A stretch of 64,000 bases of DNA from CADCVQ01 sp038260305 (GCA_038260305.1 JBBSNY010000009.1:76780-140779), one strand, 5' to 3'; shown: positions 25,060 through 34,380, numbered from the stretch's first letter. A program made the numbers and translations. Notes: generated by a model not told the origin, from the sequence alone.

Positions 25060-26381
25060 AGGCCCTCGACGAGCTCGGCGCGCAGTTCGAGCGCATCGCC
25101 CACCGCGACGCGGCCCGGCAGCCCGGCCGACGGCCCGGCGGCCTGCGGCGCGGGCGCGTGCTCGCCCTCGCGCTGCCGGGCCTGCTTGTCGCCGCGGCGG
25201 TGGCGGTCGCTGCCACGGGCATCCTCACCGGCGCGCCGGTGCGAAACGCGCCCGGCACGAGCTTCAAGGCAACGACCGGCGTCGGCAAGCCGGGGCGCGC
25301 GAAGCTGCTGGCGCTACGCGTCGTCGATCCTGACGGCGGCCCGCCCTGGGGCATGAGCACGGTGACGACGACGCGGGGCTTCGCCTGTATCCAGGTCGGG
25401 CGGGTCGTCGACGGCCGGCTCGGCGTCCTCGGGCAGGACGGCGCCTTCGGCGACGACGGGCGCTTTCACGAGCTCCCGGGCGACGTCCTCACGCTCGCCC
25501 ACTGCCTGCAGCCCGACGCCGCCGGCCACCTGTTCATCGGTGTCACCGGGCGCAGCGTGCCGGCGAGCGCCCTCGATCGTGGCTGCGCGGTTGCCCAGCC
25601 ACCCCCGCTGCCGAAGGCCTTCGCCGATCGACTGGGCAGCCACCGCGCCCCGACCCTGCCCACGTGCGCCGCAGCGGACGTGCGGATCCTCGACTTCGGG
25701 CTGCTCGGTCCTCGCGCGACGAGCGTCACCTACGAGAATGACGACGCGACCGTCGTCAAGACGCATGTCGACCGGCCCGAGGGTGCCTACCTGATCGTGC
25801 GTCGCCCCTCCGCCCGGCGCCCGGTGACCCTCGGGTTCAGCGTCGGGACGAGCCCGGGCCGCGGGATCCGCAGCGTCGGCTACGACGGTGCACCGCGCTG
25901 TGTGATCACGTCCGGGCGCCGGATTGGAGGGGCACGCGGGTGCCCACTCGTCGGCTTCGTCCGCGCGCGGCCCGAGCACATCACGGCCGCGCAGATCGCG
26001 ACGCCCGTCCGCGCGACGTTCGCAGCGCGGCGGGTCCGGCCGGCGCCGCCGCCGCCGGGCGTGAAGGTGGCGCGCGTGTGGCGGCTGACGATCAGCTTCC
26101 GCGCTCGCCACGGCGGCGATGCCCGCTCCAACTACGTGATCTCGATCCGGCCGCGTCGCCACTCGGGCTGCGACTACATGACGATTGCCCCGCTTGTCCA
26201 CGACGTCCGCCGCGGCGCGGTCGTGCGGGAGCCGATCGACCTGCCTGGGACCTGCCACGGGGTGATCGTGGGCACCGTCGCCTTCCGGCCTCAGTCAAGA
26301 CTTGCCGGTCAGCAGCCACTGGTCCCCGACATGCGTGGCGCGGTCGTCGCCGGGCGATTCGAGGCGCGCATCCCCGGCTGA
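25044..26381 (+). CDS. Single-pass membrane protein, putative partner of the ECF sigma factor
   Basis: 445 residues. A short cytoplasmic N-terminus (MDEPLKALDELGAQFERIA), one membrane helix (LALALPGLLVAAAVAVAAT, about 37-58), then a large exported domain with several Cys and beta-rich segments. Overlap with the sigma gene and this topology fit an anti-sigma factor or sensor, but no zinc-binding anti-sigma motif is present. The exported part resembles no family I can name. Confidence 0.7.
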   Translation: MDEPLKALDELGAQFERIAHRDAARQPGRRPGGLRRGRVLALALPGLLVAAAVAVAATGILTGAPVRNAPGTSFKATTGVGKPGRAKLLALRVVDPDGGPPWGMSTVTTTRGFACIQVGRVVDGRLGVLGQDGAFGDDGRFHELPGDVLTLAHCLQPDAAGHLFIGVTGRSVPASALDRGCAVAQPPPLPKAFADRLGSHRAPTLPTCAAADVRILDFGLLGPRATSVTYENDDATVVKTHVDRPEGAYLIVRRPSARRPVTLGFSVGTSPGRGIRSVGYDGAPRCVITSGRRIGGARGCPLVGFVRARPEHITAAQIATPVRATFAARRVRPAPPPPGVKVARVWRLTISFRARHGGDARSNYVISIRPRRHSGCDYMTIAPLVHDVRRGAVVREPIDLPGTCHGVIVGTVAFRPQSRLAGQQPLVPDMRGAVVAGRFEARIPG

Positions 26382-26393
26382 CTCGCGTCGCCC

Positions 26394-26399
26394 TACACT
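26394..26399 (+). promoter_or_regulatory. Candidate -10 box
   Basis: TACACT ends 8 nt before the ATG at 26408. Confidence 0.4.
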
Positions 26400-26407
26400 C
26401 CGGCGCC

Positions 26408-27034
26408 ATGCCCGTCGATCCGAACTTCGTCTGCCGCTTCGTCGCCGAACCGCCGCAGGAGGCCCTGCCGGACGGCCGCTGGGCCGCCACCCTCGCGCGC
26501 CACTTCCTCGGCGCCTGCGATCCGCTCAACGAGGAGGAGGACGGCCTCGGCGAGCCCGGCGAGATCGCCTTCTACCCCGACCGCACGTGGCACGGACGCA
26601 CGTACATCCCGGCGACGACGCTGACGAGCACCGGCTACGAGCTGTTCGGCTACGTCTCGTTCCGGCCCGGCGTCGACGACCGTGAGGCGAGCGAGTTCTC
26701 GGCCGTCGCGGACTTCACGCCCGAGACCGCCGCCGAGAACCCCGACTGGGAGCTCGACCTCTGCGAGGAGGTCGTCGGCGTGTGGCGCGGGGAGAACGGC
26801 GACAGCGCCGAGATGACGCTCGTCTGGGGCCGCCCGCTCGTCGAGCATGGCCACGCCGTCACCGCCGAGCTCGCCGGAATCGTCGTCGACCAGTGCGACG
26901 TCATCGTCGACCGTTTCACGCTGCTCGCGCCGGACGGCTACCGCGGTGGCACGCTCGAATGCCGGCTCTTCGACGAGGACGGCACGGAGCTCGCGCACGA
27001 GTCGCTCTACGAGGACGAGGACGAGGACGAGTAG
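26408..27034 (+). CDS. Conserved-looking cytoplasmic hypothetical protein
   Basis: 208 residues, acidic, no signal or membrane segment, ending in a run of Glu-Asp pairs. The middle (IAFYPDRTWHGRTYIPA... ELFGYVSF) looks like a folded beta domain. I do not recognise the family. Its stop is immediately followed by the GTG of the nitroreductase, so the two are translated as a pair. Confidence 0.7.
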   Translation: MPVDPNFVCRFVAEPPQEALPDGRWAATLARHFLGACDPLNEEEDGLGEPGEIAFYPDRTWHGRTYIPATTLTSTGYELFGYVSFRPGVDDREASEFSAVADFTPETAAENPDWELDLCEEVVGVWRGENGDSAEMTLVWGRPLVEHGHAVTAELAGIVVDQCDVIVDRFTLLAPDGYRGGTLECRLFDEDGTELAHESLYEDEDEDE

Positions 27035-27550
27035 GTGGACCTAGAGGAGGCGATCCGCGGCCGCCGCACGCACAAGGCCTACGGCCCGGACCCCGTCGAC
27101 CGCGCCATCCTCGACGAGCTCTTCGAGCTCGCGCGCTGGGCGCCGAACCACAAGCTCACGAACCCGTGGCGCTTTCGCGTCCTCGGGCCACGGGCACTCG
27201 AGCGCCTGCAGGCCACGGCCGACGATCCGCTCGCGGCGGCGAAGCTCGCCCGTGCCCCGACGCTCGTCGTCGTGTCCTCGACGCAGACCAACGATGACCC
27301 GTCGCTCGACGAGGAGGACGTGCACGCCACTGCCGTCGCCGCGTACGTCGTCCTGCTCGCCGCGCACGGGCGCGGCCTCGCCGGCTACTGGCGCACGCCC
27401 GCGCAACTGCGCACCGCCGCGGGCCGCGCGGCGGTCGGCGTCGGCGAGGGCGAGCGCGTGCTCGGCCTGCTGCACCTCGGCACCCCGCGCCAGGAGCAGC
27501 GCGTGCCGCAGCGAGCCCCGCTCGAGGACATCGTCGAGTACCTCGACTGA
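27035..27550 (+). CDS. Nitroreductase-family FMN oxidoreductase
   Basis: 171 residues. Typical N-terminus (AIRGRRTHKAYGPDPV, LFELARWAPNHKLTNPWRF) with the Arg-Arg FMN-phosphate contact; a YVVLLAAHGRGLAGYWR helix and a short lid follow. Uses FMN and NAD(P)H to reduce nitro or quinone substrates; substrate unknown. GTG start directly abuts the preceding stop. Confidence 0.88.
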   Translation: MDLEEAIRGRRTHKAYGPDPVDRAILDELFELARWAPNHKLTNPWRFRVLGPRALERLQATADDPLAAAKLARAPTLVVVSSTQTNDDPSLDEEDVHATAVAAYVVLLAAHGRGLAGYWRTPAQLRTAAGRAAVGVGEGERVLGLLHLGTPRQEQRVPQRAPLEDIVEYLD

Positions 27551-27676
27551 CGCTCGAGCACGCGCGGTCGGTCGCTGCCCGCGTCCGCGGAGCACGTGAT
27601 CCATCGGACCGACCGCTCGTCGGTCCACGGGTACCGCGTGCGCGCCCGCACGCTGGCTCTCGTGATGGGCGCGGCG

Positions 27677-27682
27677 TATGGT
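27677..27682 (+). promoter_or_regulatory. Candidate -10 box for the ABC operon
   Basis: TATGGT ends 7 nt before GTG 27690. It overlaps the alternative ATG at 27678, which argues for the GTG as true start. Confidence 0.4.
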
Positions 27683-27689
27683 CCAGCGC

Positions 27690-28610
27690 GTGACGGACAT
27701 CGCCGCGAGGTCGCCCCGGCAGCTCTTCTGGGCGCGCTTCCGGCGTGATCGCGTCGCCGTCGCGGCCCTCGCGCTCATCGCGCTGGTCGTGGTCATGGCG
27801 CTTGCCGCGCCGCTCGTCACGAGCGCGCTCGGCGCCCCGGGGCCCGACGCCGTCGATACGTCGGCGCTCGATCCGAGCTTCGGCACGGCGACCGGGCCGA
27901 GCGCGGCGCACCCGTTCGGCGTCGACGACAACGGCCACGACGTCCTCAGTCGCGTCATCTACGGCGCGCGCGTGTCGCTCGCCGTGGCCTTCATCGCAAC
28001 GCTGCTTTCGGTGCTGCTCGGGGTCGCCGTCGGGATGGTGGCCGGCTTCTACCGGGGCTGGGTCGACGGGCTGCTGTCGCGCGTCATCGACGTCGTGCTC
28101 GCGTTCCCGATCCTGCTGCTCGCGCTCGGCGTCGCGTCGGCATGCACGCTCGGCGACGGCTGTCTCGGAGGGACGATCAAGCCGGGGCTGAGCGTCGTCA
28201 TCCTCGTCATCGTGGTTGTGAACTGGACGTACGTCGCGCGCATCGTGCGCGGCCAGGTGCTGTCGCTGCGCGAGCAGGAGTTCGTCGAGGCGGCGCGCTC
28301 GCTCGGTGCATCGAACCGGCGGATCATCGTGCGCGACATCCTGCCGAATCTCGTCGCGCCGATCGTCGTCACGAGCACGCTGCTCGTCCCGCAGAACATC
28401 CTGCTCGAGTCCGCCCTGTCGTTCCTGGGCGTCGGCGTGCGGCGTCCGACCGCGACTTGGGGGACGATGATCGGCGACGCGACACTCAGTTTTGCGTCGC
28501 AATGGTGGTACATGTTGTTCCCGGGGCTCGCGCTGCTACTGACGGTGCTGGCCTTCAACCTGCTCGGCGACGGTCTGCAGGACGCCCTTGATCCGAGGGC
28601 AGCCCGTTGA
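27690..28610 (+). CDS. Oligopeptide/dipeptide ABC transporter permease (DppC/OppC type)
   Basis: About 306 residues. An N-terminal OppC-type segment (QLFWARFRRDRVAVAALALI) precedes six membrane helices and the EAARSLGASNRRIIVRDILPN coupling loop that contacts the ATPase. First gene of a five-gene peptide or nickel importer operon. An in-frame ATG at 27678 would add four residues; the -10 box suggests the GTG at 27690. Confidence 0.92.
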   Translation: MTDIAARSPRQLFWARFRRDRVAVAALALIALVVVMALAAPLVTSALGAPGPDAVDTSALDPSFGTATGPSAAHPFGVDDNGHDVLSRVIYGARVSLAVAFIATLLSVLLGVAVGMVAGFYRGWVDGLLSRVIDVVLAFPILLLALGVASACTLGDGCLGGTIKPGLSVVILVIVVVNWTYVARIVRGQVLSLREQEFVEAARSLGASNRRIIVRDILPNLVAPIVVTSTLLVPQNILLESALSFLGVGVRRPTATWGTMIGDATLSFASQWWYMLFPGLALLLTVLAFNLLGDGLQDALDPRAAR

Positions 28611-28669
28611 TCGCGTCACGAGCGACCGCACACGGCAGGCCGCAAGGATCACACGGGGAAAGGATCTTC

Positions 28670-30418
28670 ATGTTCAGGCTCAGCGGCGCGGTGGCGGTGG
28701 TCGTCTCGGTTGTGCTCGCGGCGTCGGGGTGCGGCGGCGACGGTAACAGCGGCCCGCCGCCGGACTTCGGCAACACGTCCGGCAAGCGCGGCGGCGAGCT
28801 CACGCTGCTGTCGGCAGAGGACGTCCAGAGCCTCGATCCCGGGGCCGAGTACTTCACCTACGACTACCAGGTCCTGTCGCTCCCGACGCAGCGCGCGCTG
28901 TACGGCTGGCGCCCGCGCGACACAAGGCCGACCCCCGACCTCGCCAGCGCCCTGCCGGTGACGAGCGACGGCGGCAAGACCGTCACGATCAAGATCAAGC
29001 CCGGTATCCGTTACAGCCCGCCGCTGCAGGACCGCAGCGTCACGAGCGCCGACGTGAAGTACGCGATCGAGCGCACGTTCCTGCCGTCCGTCGGCAACTT
29101 CTACGCCGGCGTCTACTACAACGCGATCAAGGGCGCGAAGGCGTTTGCGTCGAGCAAGGCGACGGAGATCAGCGGCATCGAGACGCCGGACGACACGACG
29201 CTCGTGTTGAAGCTCAGAAGCCCGGTCGGCGTCATCTCCAACGGCGAGTCGCTGTCGCTGCCCGCCACGGTCCCGGTGCCGGAGGACTACGCGCGCCGCT
29301 ACGACGCGCTGAAGCGCTCGACGTACGGGCGCCATCAGGTCTTCACCGGCCCGTACATGATCTCCGGCGACGGCAAGGGCAAGCTCACCGGCTACAAGCC
29401 GGACCGCAGCATCGAGCTCGTGCGCAACCCGAGCTGGGATCCCAAGAGCGACTACCGCCCCGCCTACCTCGACCGGATCCGGGTCCTCGCGGGCAACGAC
29501 ATCGACATCGCCAGCCGCCGGATCCTCAGCGGCCGCGGGCTCGCCAGCGGCGACTTTGCGACGCCACCGGTCAACGTGCTGCGCTCGGCGCTGTCGACGC
29601 GCCGCGACCAGCTCGCGATTCTGCCCAGCCAGGGCACTCGCTTCGTCGCCCTCAACACGACGATCAAGCCGTTTGACAACGTCGACGTGCGCCGCGCCGC
29701 GTCCGCCGCGCTCGATCGCACGACCCTGCGGCTCACGCGCGGGGGTGAGACGCTCGGTCCGATCGCGACCCACTTCCTGCCGCCCGGCATGAAGGGCTTT
29801 GCGCAGGGCGGGGGTGAGGCCGGCACGTTCGGCTTCATGAACAACCCGAAGGCCGATCTCGCGCTCGCGCGCCGCTACATGCGCAAGGCCGGCTATCCGA
29901 GCGGGCGCTACAGCGGGCCGCCGCTGCTGATGGTCGGCACGAACCAGCCGCCGTCCTCGAACACGAGCGAGGCCGTGCGCAACCAGCTCGCCAAGCTCGG
30001 CTTCAAGTTCGACTTCCGCCTCGTCGACCACGCCGCGACGCTCGGCGACACCTGCGGCGCGCCGGAGGCGAAGGTCGCGGTCTGCCCCGACGGCGCGTGG
30101 GGCAAGGACTTCTTCGACCCGCAGTCGATGCTCGACCCGGTCTTCAACGGCGACCAGATCCACGCCCAGACGGGGGGCCCGAACTGGGCGCAGGTCGACG
30201 ACGCAGAGCTCAATGCGCGCCTCGAGATCGCGAGGTCGGACACCGATCCGGCGCTGCGCGCGAAGGACTACGGCGAGATCGATCGCACGGTCACCGGGCG
30301 CGCCTACGTCATCCCGTGGCTGTGGGACAACCAGATCAACACCGTCTCGCAGGACGTCAAGGGCGTCGTGAACAAGTTCAGCGTGGCATGGGACCTGTCG
30401 TACACGTCGTTGAAGTGA
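28670..30418 (+). CDS. ABC transporter substrate-binding lipoprotein, family 5
   Basis: 582 residues. ATG 28670 follows a good ribosome site (GGGGAAAGGA). The lipoprotein signal ends in LAASGC, so the protein is tethered outside the membrane. The SBP_bac_5 pattern is clear (LTLLSAEDVQSLDPGAEYF, SADVKYAIERTF, FVALNTTIKPFDNVDVRRAA). Binds peptides or similar ligands for import. Unusually placed between the two permease genes. Confidence 0.92.
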   Translation: MFRLSGAVAVVVSVVLAASGCGGDGNSGPPPDFGNTSGKRGGELTLLSAEDVQSLDPGAEYFTYDYQVLSLPTQRALYGWRPRDTRPTPDLASALPVTSDGGKTVTIKIKPGIRYSPPLQDRSVTSADVKYAIERTFLPSVGNFYAGVYYNAIKGAKAFASSKATEISGIETPDDTTLVLKLRSPVGVISNGESLSLPATVPVPEDYARRYDALKRSTYGRHQVFTGPYMISGDGKGKLTGYKPDRSIELVRNPSWDPKSDYRPAYLDRIRVLAGNDIDIASRRILSGRGLASGDFATPPVNVLRSALSTRRDQLAILPSQGTRFVALNTTIKPFDNVDVRRAASAALDRTTLRLTRGGETLGPIATHFLPPGMKGFAQGGGEAGTFGFMNNPKADLALARRYMRKAGYPSGRYSGPPLLMVGTNQPPSSNTSEAVRNQLAKLGFKFDFRLVDHAATLGDTCGAPEAKVAVCPDGAWGKDFFDPQSMLDPVFNGDQIHAQTGGPNWAQVDDAELNARLEIARSDTDPALRAKDYGEIDRTVTGRAYVIPWLWDNQINTVSQDVKGVVNKFSVAWDLSYTSLK

Positions 30419-30428
30419 CCGCCCCGCG

Positions 30429-31391
30429 ATGACCCGCTACGTCGTCCGCAGGTTGCTGTGGACGGCCCTGCTGCTGCTCATCGTCAGCGTGCTGACGTTC
30501 GTCGTCTTCTATCTGCTGCCGTCCGCCGATCCGGCGCGCCTGCGCGCCGGCCCGCACCCGACCACGGAGCTCATCGCCGCGATCCGCGACCAGCTCGGCC
30601 TCGATCGCCCGTGGACCGTGCAGCTCGGCGACTACCTCCGCCAGCTCGTCCTGCACTTCGACCTCGGCCACAGCTACCGCAACGACGTCGATGTGCGCGA
30701 CGCGATCCTCGAGCGGCTGCCGGCGACGATCTCGCTCGCGTTCGGCGCGCTCGTGCTCTGGCTGACGGTCGGGATCGTCGTCGGCGTCATCTCGGCGACC
30801 CGCCCTGGAACGTGGCTTGACCGCCTCGCCATGGGCGGCGCGCTCATCGCGATCTCGGCGCCCGTGTACTGGCTCGGCCTCGTCGCGCTCTACCTGCTCT
30901 CCGAGGACATCGGCGTGCTGCCGATCCTGCCGGGCCAGGGCAGCTACGTCGGGCTGACCGAGGACCCCTGGCGCTGGTTCACTTCCCTGCTGCTGCCTTG
31001 GTGCGTGCTCGCGTCGGGGTACGCCGCGATCTATGCGCGGCTGCTGCGCGCGACGATGATCGAGACGCTGTCGCAGGACTACATCCGCACGGCGCGCGCG
31101 AAGGGCCTGCGCCGACGGCGCGTCGTGCTGCGCCACGGGCTGCGCGGGGCGATCACGCCGATCGTGACGGCGGCCGGCCTCGACCTCGGCGCGATCCTCG
31201 GCGGCGCGATCCTCACCGAGCGCGTCTTCAACATCCCCGGGCTCGGGACGCTGGCCTTCGACGCGATCGGCAACGCCGACCTGCCGGTCATCCAGGGCAC
31301 GGTCCTCTTCGGTGCGCTGTTCATCATCGTCGCGAACCTCGTCGTTGACGTCCTCTACACGCTGCTCGATCCGCGCGTGCGCGTCGCATGA
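30429..31391 (+). CDS. Oligopeptide/dipeptide ABC transporter permease (DppB/OppB type)
   Basis: 320 residues starting MTRYVVRRLLWT, with DQLGLDRPWTVQLGDYL, six membrane helices and the ATPase-contact loop ARAKGLRRRRVVLRHGLR. Forms the membrane pore with the DppC-type protein. Its stop overlaps the next ATG. Confidence 0.92.
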   Translation: MTRYVVRRLLWTALLLLIVSVLTFVVFYLLPSADPARLRAGPHPTTELIAAIRDQLGLDRPWTVQLGDYLRQLVLHFDLGHSYRNDVDVRDAILERLPATISLAFGALVLWLTVGIVVGVISATRPGTWLDRLAMGGALIAISAPVYWLGLVALYLLSEDIGVLPILPGQGSYVGLTEDPWRWFTSLLLPWCVLASGYAAIYARLLRATMIETLSQDYIRTARAKGLRRRRVVLRHGLRGAITPIVTAAGLDLGAILGGAILTERVFNIPGLGTLAFDAIGNADLPVIQGTVLFGALFIIVANLVVDVLYTLLDPRVRVA

Positions 31392-32482
31392 GCGCGCTGA
31401 GTGCGCTGCCGCGGCCGCTGCTCGAGGTGCGCGATCTGCGGGTGTCCTTCGACACCGACGACGGTGTGGTGCACGCGGTCGACGGGATCAGCTACACGGT
31501 CCACGCCGGTCGCACGCTGACGATCGTCGGCGAGTCGGGCTCGGGCAAGTCTGTCTCCTGCGACGCGCTGATCGGCCTGTCGCGCGCCGCGCGCACCCGC
31601 ATCGGCGGCGCGATCCTGTTCGACGGCCGCGACCTCGTGAGCGCGTCGGAGGATGAGCTGCGCCGGCTTCGCGGCAACCGCATCGCGATGATCTTCCAGG
31701 ATCCGCTGTCGGCGCTGCACCCGTACTTCACGATCGCCGACCAGCTCGTCGAGGCTGTCCGCGCGCACCGCGACGTCCCCAAGCGGGCGGCGCTCGAGCA
31801 CGTGCTCGAGCTGCTGCGGCGCGTCGGGATCGCCGATGCGCCGCGCCGCGCGCGCGGCTACCCGCACGAGCTGTCGGGCGGCCTGCGCCAGCGGGTCATG
31901 ATCGCCATGGCGCTCGTCAACGACCCCGAGCTGCTGATCGCCGACGAGCCGACGACGGCGCTCGACGTCACGGTCCAGGCGCAGATCCTCGAGCTGCTCG
32001 GCGAGCTGCAGCGCGAGCGGGAGATGGCGATGGTGCTCGTCACGCACGACCTCGGGATCGTTGCCGAGGTCGCCGACGACGTCGCGGTCATGTACGCCGG
32101 GCGGATCGTCGAGCGGGCGCCGGCGCGCGAGCTGCTCAGCGCGCCCGAGCATCCCTACACGTGGGGGCTGCTGCAGTCGATCCCGCGCCTGGACCGCCCG
32201 CGCGAGGAGGAGCTCGTCGCGATCGCCGGCCGCCCGCCGAGCCTCATCGAGCGGCCGAGCGGCTGCCACTTCCACCCCCGCTGCGCGTTCGTGCGCGAGT
32301 CGCATCGCCGGCTGCGCCCCGAGCTCGCCGCGCCCGCCGACGACCCGGGCCACGAGACCGCCTGCCTGCTCGCGGGGGGCGCGCGGCGCGCGCTGTGGCT
32401 GGCGCTGCGCCACGGCGCAACGCCGCAGCAGGCGCGCGCCGCGGTGCCCGGCGCCGACGACGACCCGGCGCCGGCGCCGTGA
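31388..32482 (+). CDS. Oligopeptide ABC transporter ATP-binding protein (OppD type)
   Basis: 364 residues. Walker A GESGSGKS, Q-loop MIFQDP, signature LSGGLRQRV, Walker B LLIADEPTTALD, then the C-terminal oligo_HPY region with the Cys motif GCHFHPRCAF found in OppD/DppD proteins. ATGA overlap with the permease gene and GTGA overlap with the next ATPase. Confidence 0.93.
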   Translation: MSALSALPRPLLEVRDLRVSFDTDDGVVHAVDGISYTVHAGRTLTIVGESGSGKSVSCDALIGLSRAARTRIGGAILFDGRDLVSASEDELRRLRGNRIAMIFQDPLSALHPYFTIADQLVEAVRAHRDVPKRAALEHVLELLRRVGIADAPRRARGYPHELSGGLRQRVMIAMALVNDPELLIADEPTTALDVTVQAQILELLGELQREREMAMVLVTHDLGIVAEVADDVAVMYAGRIVERAPARELLSAPEHPYTWGLLQSIPRLDRPREEELVAIAGRPPSLIERPSGCHFHPRCAFVRESHRRLRPELAAPADDPGHETACLLAGGARRALWLALRHGATPQQARAAVPGADDDPAPAP

Positions 32483-33468
32483 GCGACTCCGCGCTGATCG
32501 AGGTCCGCGACCTCGTCAAGCACTTCGCGGCGCGCGGCGCGGGCGGGGGCCGTCGCCGGTCGGGACCCGTCCGCGCCGTCGACGGGCTGTCGTTTGACGT
32601 CCTCGAGGGCGAGACGTTCGGCATCGTCGGCGAGTCCGGCTGCGGCAAGTCGACGACGGCGCGCCTGCTGACGCGCCTGCTCGAGCCGACATCGGGCACG
32701 GTCGCGCTGCACGGTCGCGACATCGCGACGCTGCCCGGCAAGCCGCTGCGACGCGAGCTGCAGATGGTCTTTCAGGATCCGTACGCCTCGCTGAACCCCC
32801 GCCGCACGATCGGCTCGATCATCGGCGAGCCGTTCGCGATCCACGCGATCGCCCGCGAGCGGGGCGAGCGCCGACGGCGCGTCCAGGAGCTCATGGAGCG
32901 CGTCGGGCTGAACCCCGAGCACTACAACCGCTACCCGCACGAGTTCTCCGGCGGCCAGCGTCAGCGCATCGGGATCGCGCGCGCGCTCGCGCTCGATCCG
33001 CGGATCCTCGTCGCCGACGAGCCGGTGTCGGCGCTCGACGTCTCGATCCAGGCGCAGATCCTCAACCTCCTGCGCGGCCTGCAGCGCGACCTCGGCCTGA
33101 CGATCGTGTTCATCGCCCACGATCTCTCCGTCGTGCGCTACATGTGCGACCGCGTCGCGGTCATGTACCTCGGTCAGATCGTCGAGCTCGCGACCGCCGC
33201 GGAGCTGTTCGCCCATCCGCGCCACCCGTACACCGCGGCCCTGCTGTCGGCCGTGCCGATCGCCGATCCGCAGCTCGCACACGCGCGCCGGCGGGAGGTC
33301 CTCGGCGGCGAGCCGCCGTCCGCGATCGATCCGCCCGCGGCATGTCGCTTCCATCCGCGCTGCCCGCGTTTCGTCGCGGGTGAGTGCGACGTCCGCGAGC
33401 CGTCGCTGGAGCCCAAGCCGGGTGGCGGCCTGGCCGCCTGCCATCACCCGCTGACCGACGGCGGCTGA
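32479..33468 (+). CDS. Oligopeptide ABC transporter ATP-binding protein (OppF type)
   Basis: 329 residues from GTG 32479. Walker A GESGCGKST, VFQDPYASLNPRRTI, signature FSGGQRQRIGIARAL, Walker B ILVADEPVSALDVS, and a C-terminal CRFHPRCPRF motif. Second ATPase of the transporter. The gene ends 28 bp before tRNA-Arg. Confidence 0.93.
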   Translation: MSDSALIEVRDLVKHFAARGAGGGRRRSGPVRAVDGLSFDVLEGETFGIVGESGCGKSTTARLLTRLLEPTSGTVALHGRDIATLPGKPLRRELQMVFQDPYASLNPRRTIGSIIGEPFAIHAIARERGERRRRVQELMERVGLNPEHYNRYPHEFSGGQRQRIGIARALALDPRILVADEPVSALDVSIQAQILNLLRGLQRDLGLTIVFIAHDLSVVRYMCDRVAVMYLGQIVELATAAELFAHPRHPYTAALLSAVPIADPQLAHARRREVLGGEPPSAIDPPAACRFHPRCPRFVAGECDVREPSLEPKPGGGLAACHHPLTDGG

Positions 33469-33496
33469 CCGACGTATCCTCCACGGCGCCGCACCC

Positions 33497-33570
33497 GCCC
33501 CGATAGCTCAGCTGGACAGAGCGTCCCCCTCCTAAGGGGAAGGCCGCTGGTTCGAATCCAGCTCGGGGCA
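33497..33570 (+). tRNA. tRNA-Arg (anticodon CCT)
   Basis: A complete cloverleaf: acceptor GCCCCGA pairs with TCGGGGC, D-arm GCTC/GAGC, anticodon stem TCCCC/GGGGA with loop CTCCTAA (anticodon CCT, reading AGG), and T-arm GCTGG-TTCGAAT-CCAGC. Discriminator base A at 33570. CCA is not encoded. The next coding region begins only 2 nt after the tRNA. Confidence 0.96.
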
Positions 33571-33572
33571 CT

Positions 33573-33989
33573 GTGTCCTCCTCAGAACGCAAGCGTCGCG
33601 TGATCACCGCGCTGCAGGTCAAGCTGCTGAACCCGCCGATCCGTGCGCTCGCCGCGCGCGGGCTCGCGCCGACGGTGTCCCTGCTCGAGACGACGGGTCG
33701 CACGAGCGGCCTGCCGCGTCGCACGCCCGTCAGCAAGGGGCTGGACAAGGGCACGAACACGTTCTGGATCGTCGCCGAGTACGGCCGTGCCTCGGCCTAC
33801 GTGCGGAACATCGAGGCGCAGCCGCGCGTGCGCCTGCGCATCGGTCGGCGCTGGTGCGACGGCACGGCGCACGTGCTCGCCGACGACGACCCGCTCCTGC
33901 GCCAGCATCACATGTCGCGCCTGAACGCAGCCACCGTGCGCGCGATGGGCACCGATCTGCTGACGATTCGCGTCGACCTCGACGACTGA
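33573..33989 (+). CDS. Ddn/DUF385-family deazaflavin (F420)-dependent oxidoreductase-like protein
   Basis: 138 residues of the split-barrel Ddn family: LLETTGRTSGLPRRTPV, then FWIVAEYGRASAYVRNIEAQPRVRLRIG. Members use F420H2 to reduce quinones or nitro compounds. The GTG at 33573 lies 2 nt after the mature tRNA-Arg 3' end with no ribosome site; a second in-frame GTG at 33600 is possible. Transcription is probably from the tRNA promoter. Confidence 0.85.
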   Translation: MSSSERKRRVITALQVKLLNPPIRALAARGLAPTVSLLETTGRTSGLPRRTPVSKGLDKGTNTFWIVAEYGRASAYVRNIEAQPRVRLRIGRRWCDGTAHVLADDDPLLRQHHMSRLNAATVRAMGTDLLTIRVDLDD

Positions 33990-34004
33990 GCTCGTCGTAG
34001 CCGG

Positions 34005-34075
34005 TTACAGCCCGCGCAGCGGCACCGCGGGCGGCCGGCTCACAACCCGCGCAGTGGGGCTCCGGGCGGGCGCGG
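34005..34075. repeat. About 35-bp tandem duplication at the end of the small ORF
   Basis: Two adjacent copies share the CCCGCGCAG core followed by GG and a CGGGCGG stretch. On the minus strand both copies read as RPP(A/G)xPLRGL-stop-like ends, so the C-terminus and stop region were duplicated. Confidence 0.5.
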
Positions 34076-34267
34076 CGGACGCCGGTACGGCGCCGCCTGC
34101 GGGCGCAGGTGCGCCTGGAGCCGGAGGTGCGTCAGCGGTGCACTGAGGCGCAGCGCCTCGGACTGCGCCCGGGTGAGCTTCAGCGGCGCGGAATCCTGCC
34201 GTCCGCCGTCGATGCAGGTCAGTGCCGGCGGGGTCATGTCGGAGGCTGTCGGTCGCTTGCGCGCCAC
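34040..34267 (-). CDS. Small basic hypothetical protein
   Basis: 75 residues from GTG 34267, preceded at good spacing by a GGGGGG ribosome site. It starts MARKRPTASDMTPPALTC and ends in a Pro/Arg-rich tail. No membrane segment or known domain. The ribosome site and start are the main reasons to accept it. Downstream of pyrE on the other side of a 113-bp gap. Confidence 0.5.
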   Translation of the reverse strand: MARKRPTASDMTPPALTCIDGGRQDSAPLKLTRAQSEALRLSAPLTHLRLQAHLRPQAAPYRRPPRPPGAPLRGL

Positions 34268-34380
34268 GAAAGGCCCCCCTTCCGTACTCGGTTGACTCGC
34301 CGGCTCGTGGCGTCATCTCCGCGGCCCCGGTGAAGCCTTGAGCGACCGAAGCTACGCCTCTCGTCGCACGACCGCAAGGT

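Noticed and set aside
27156..28502. Minus-strand frame across the nitroreductase and permease genes
   Set aside because: Arg/Ala/His-rich shadow translation; overlaps well supported genes.
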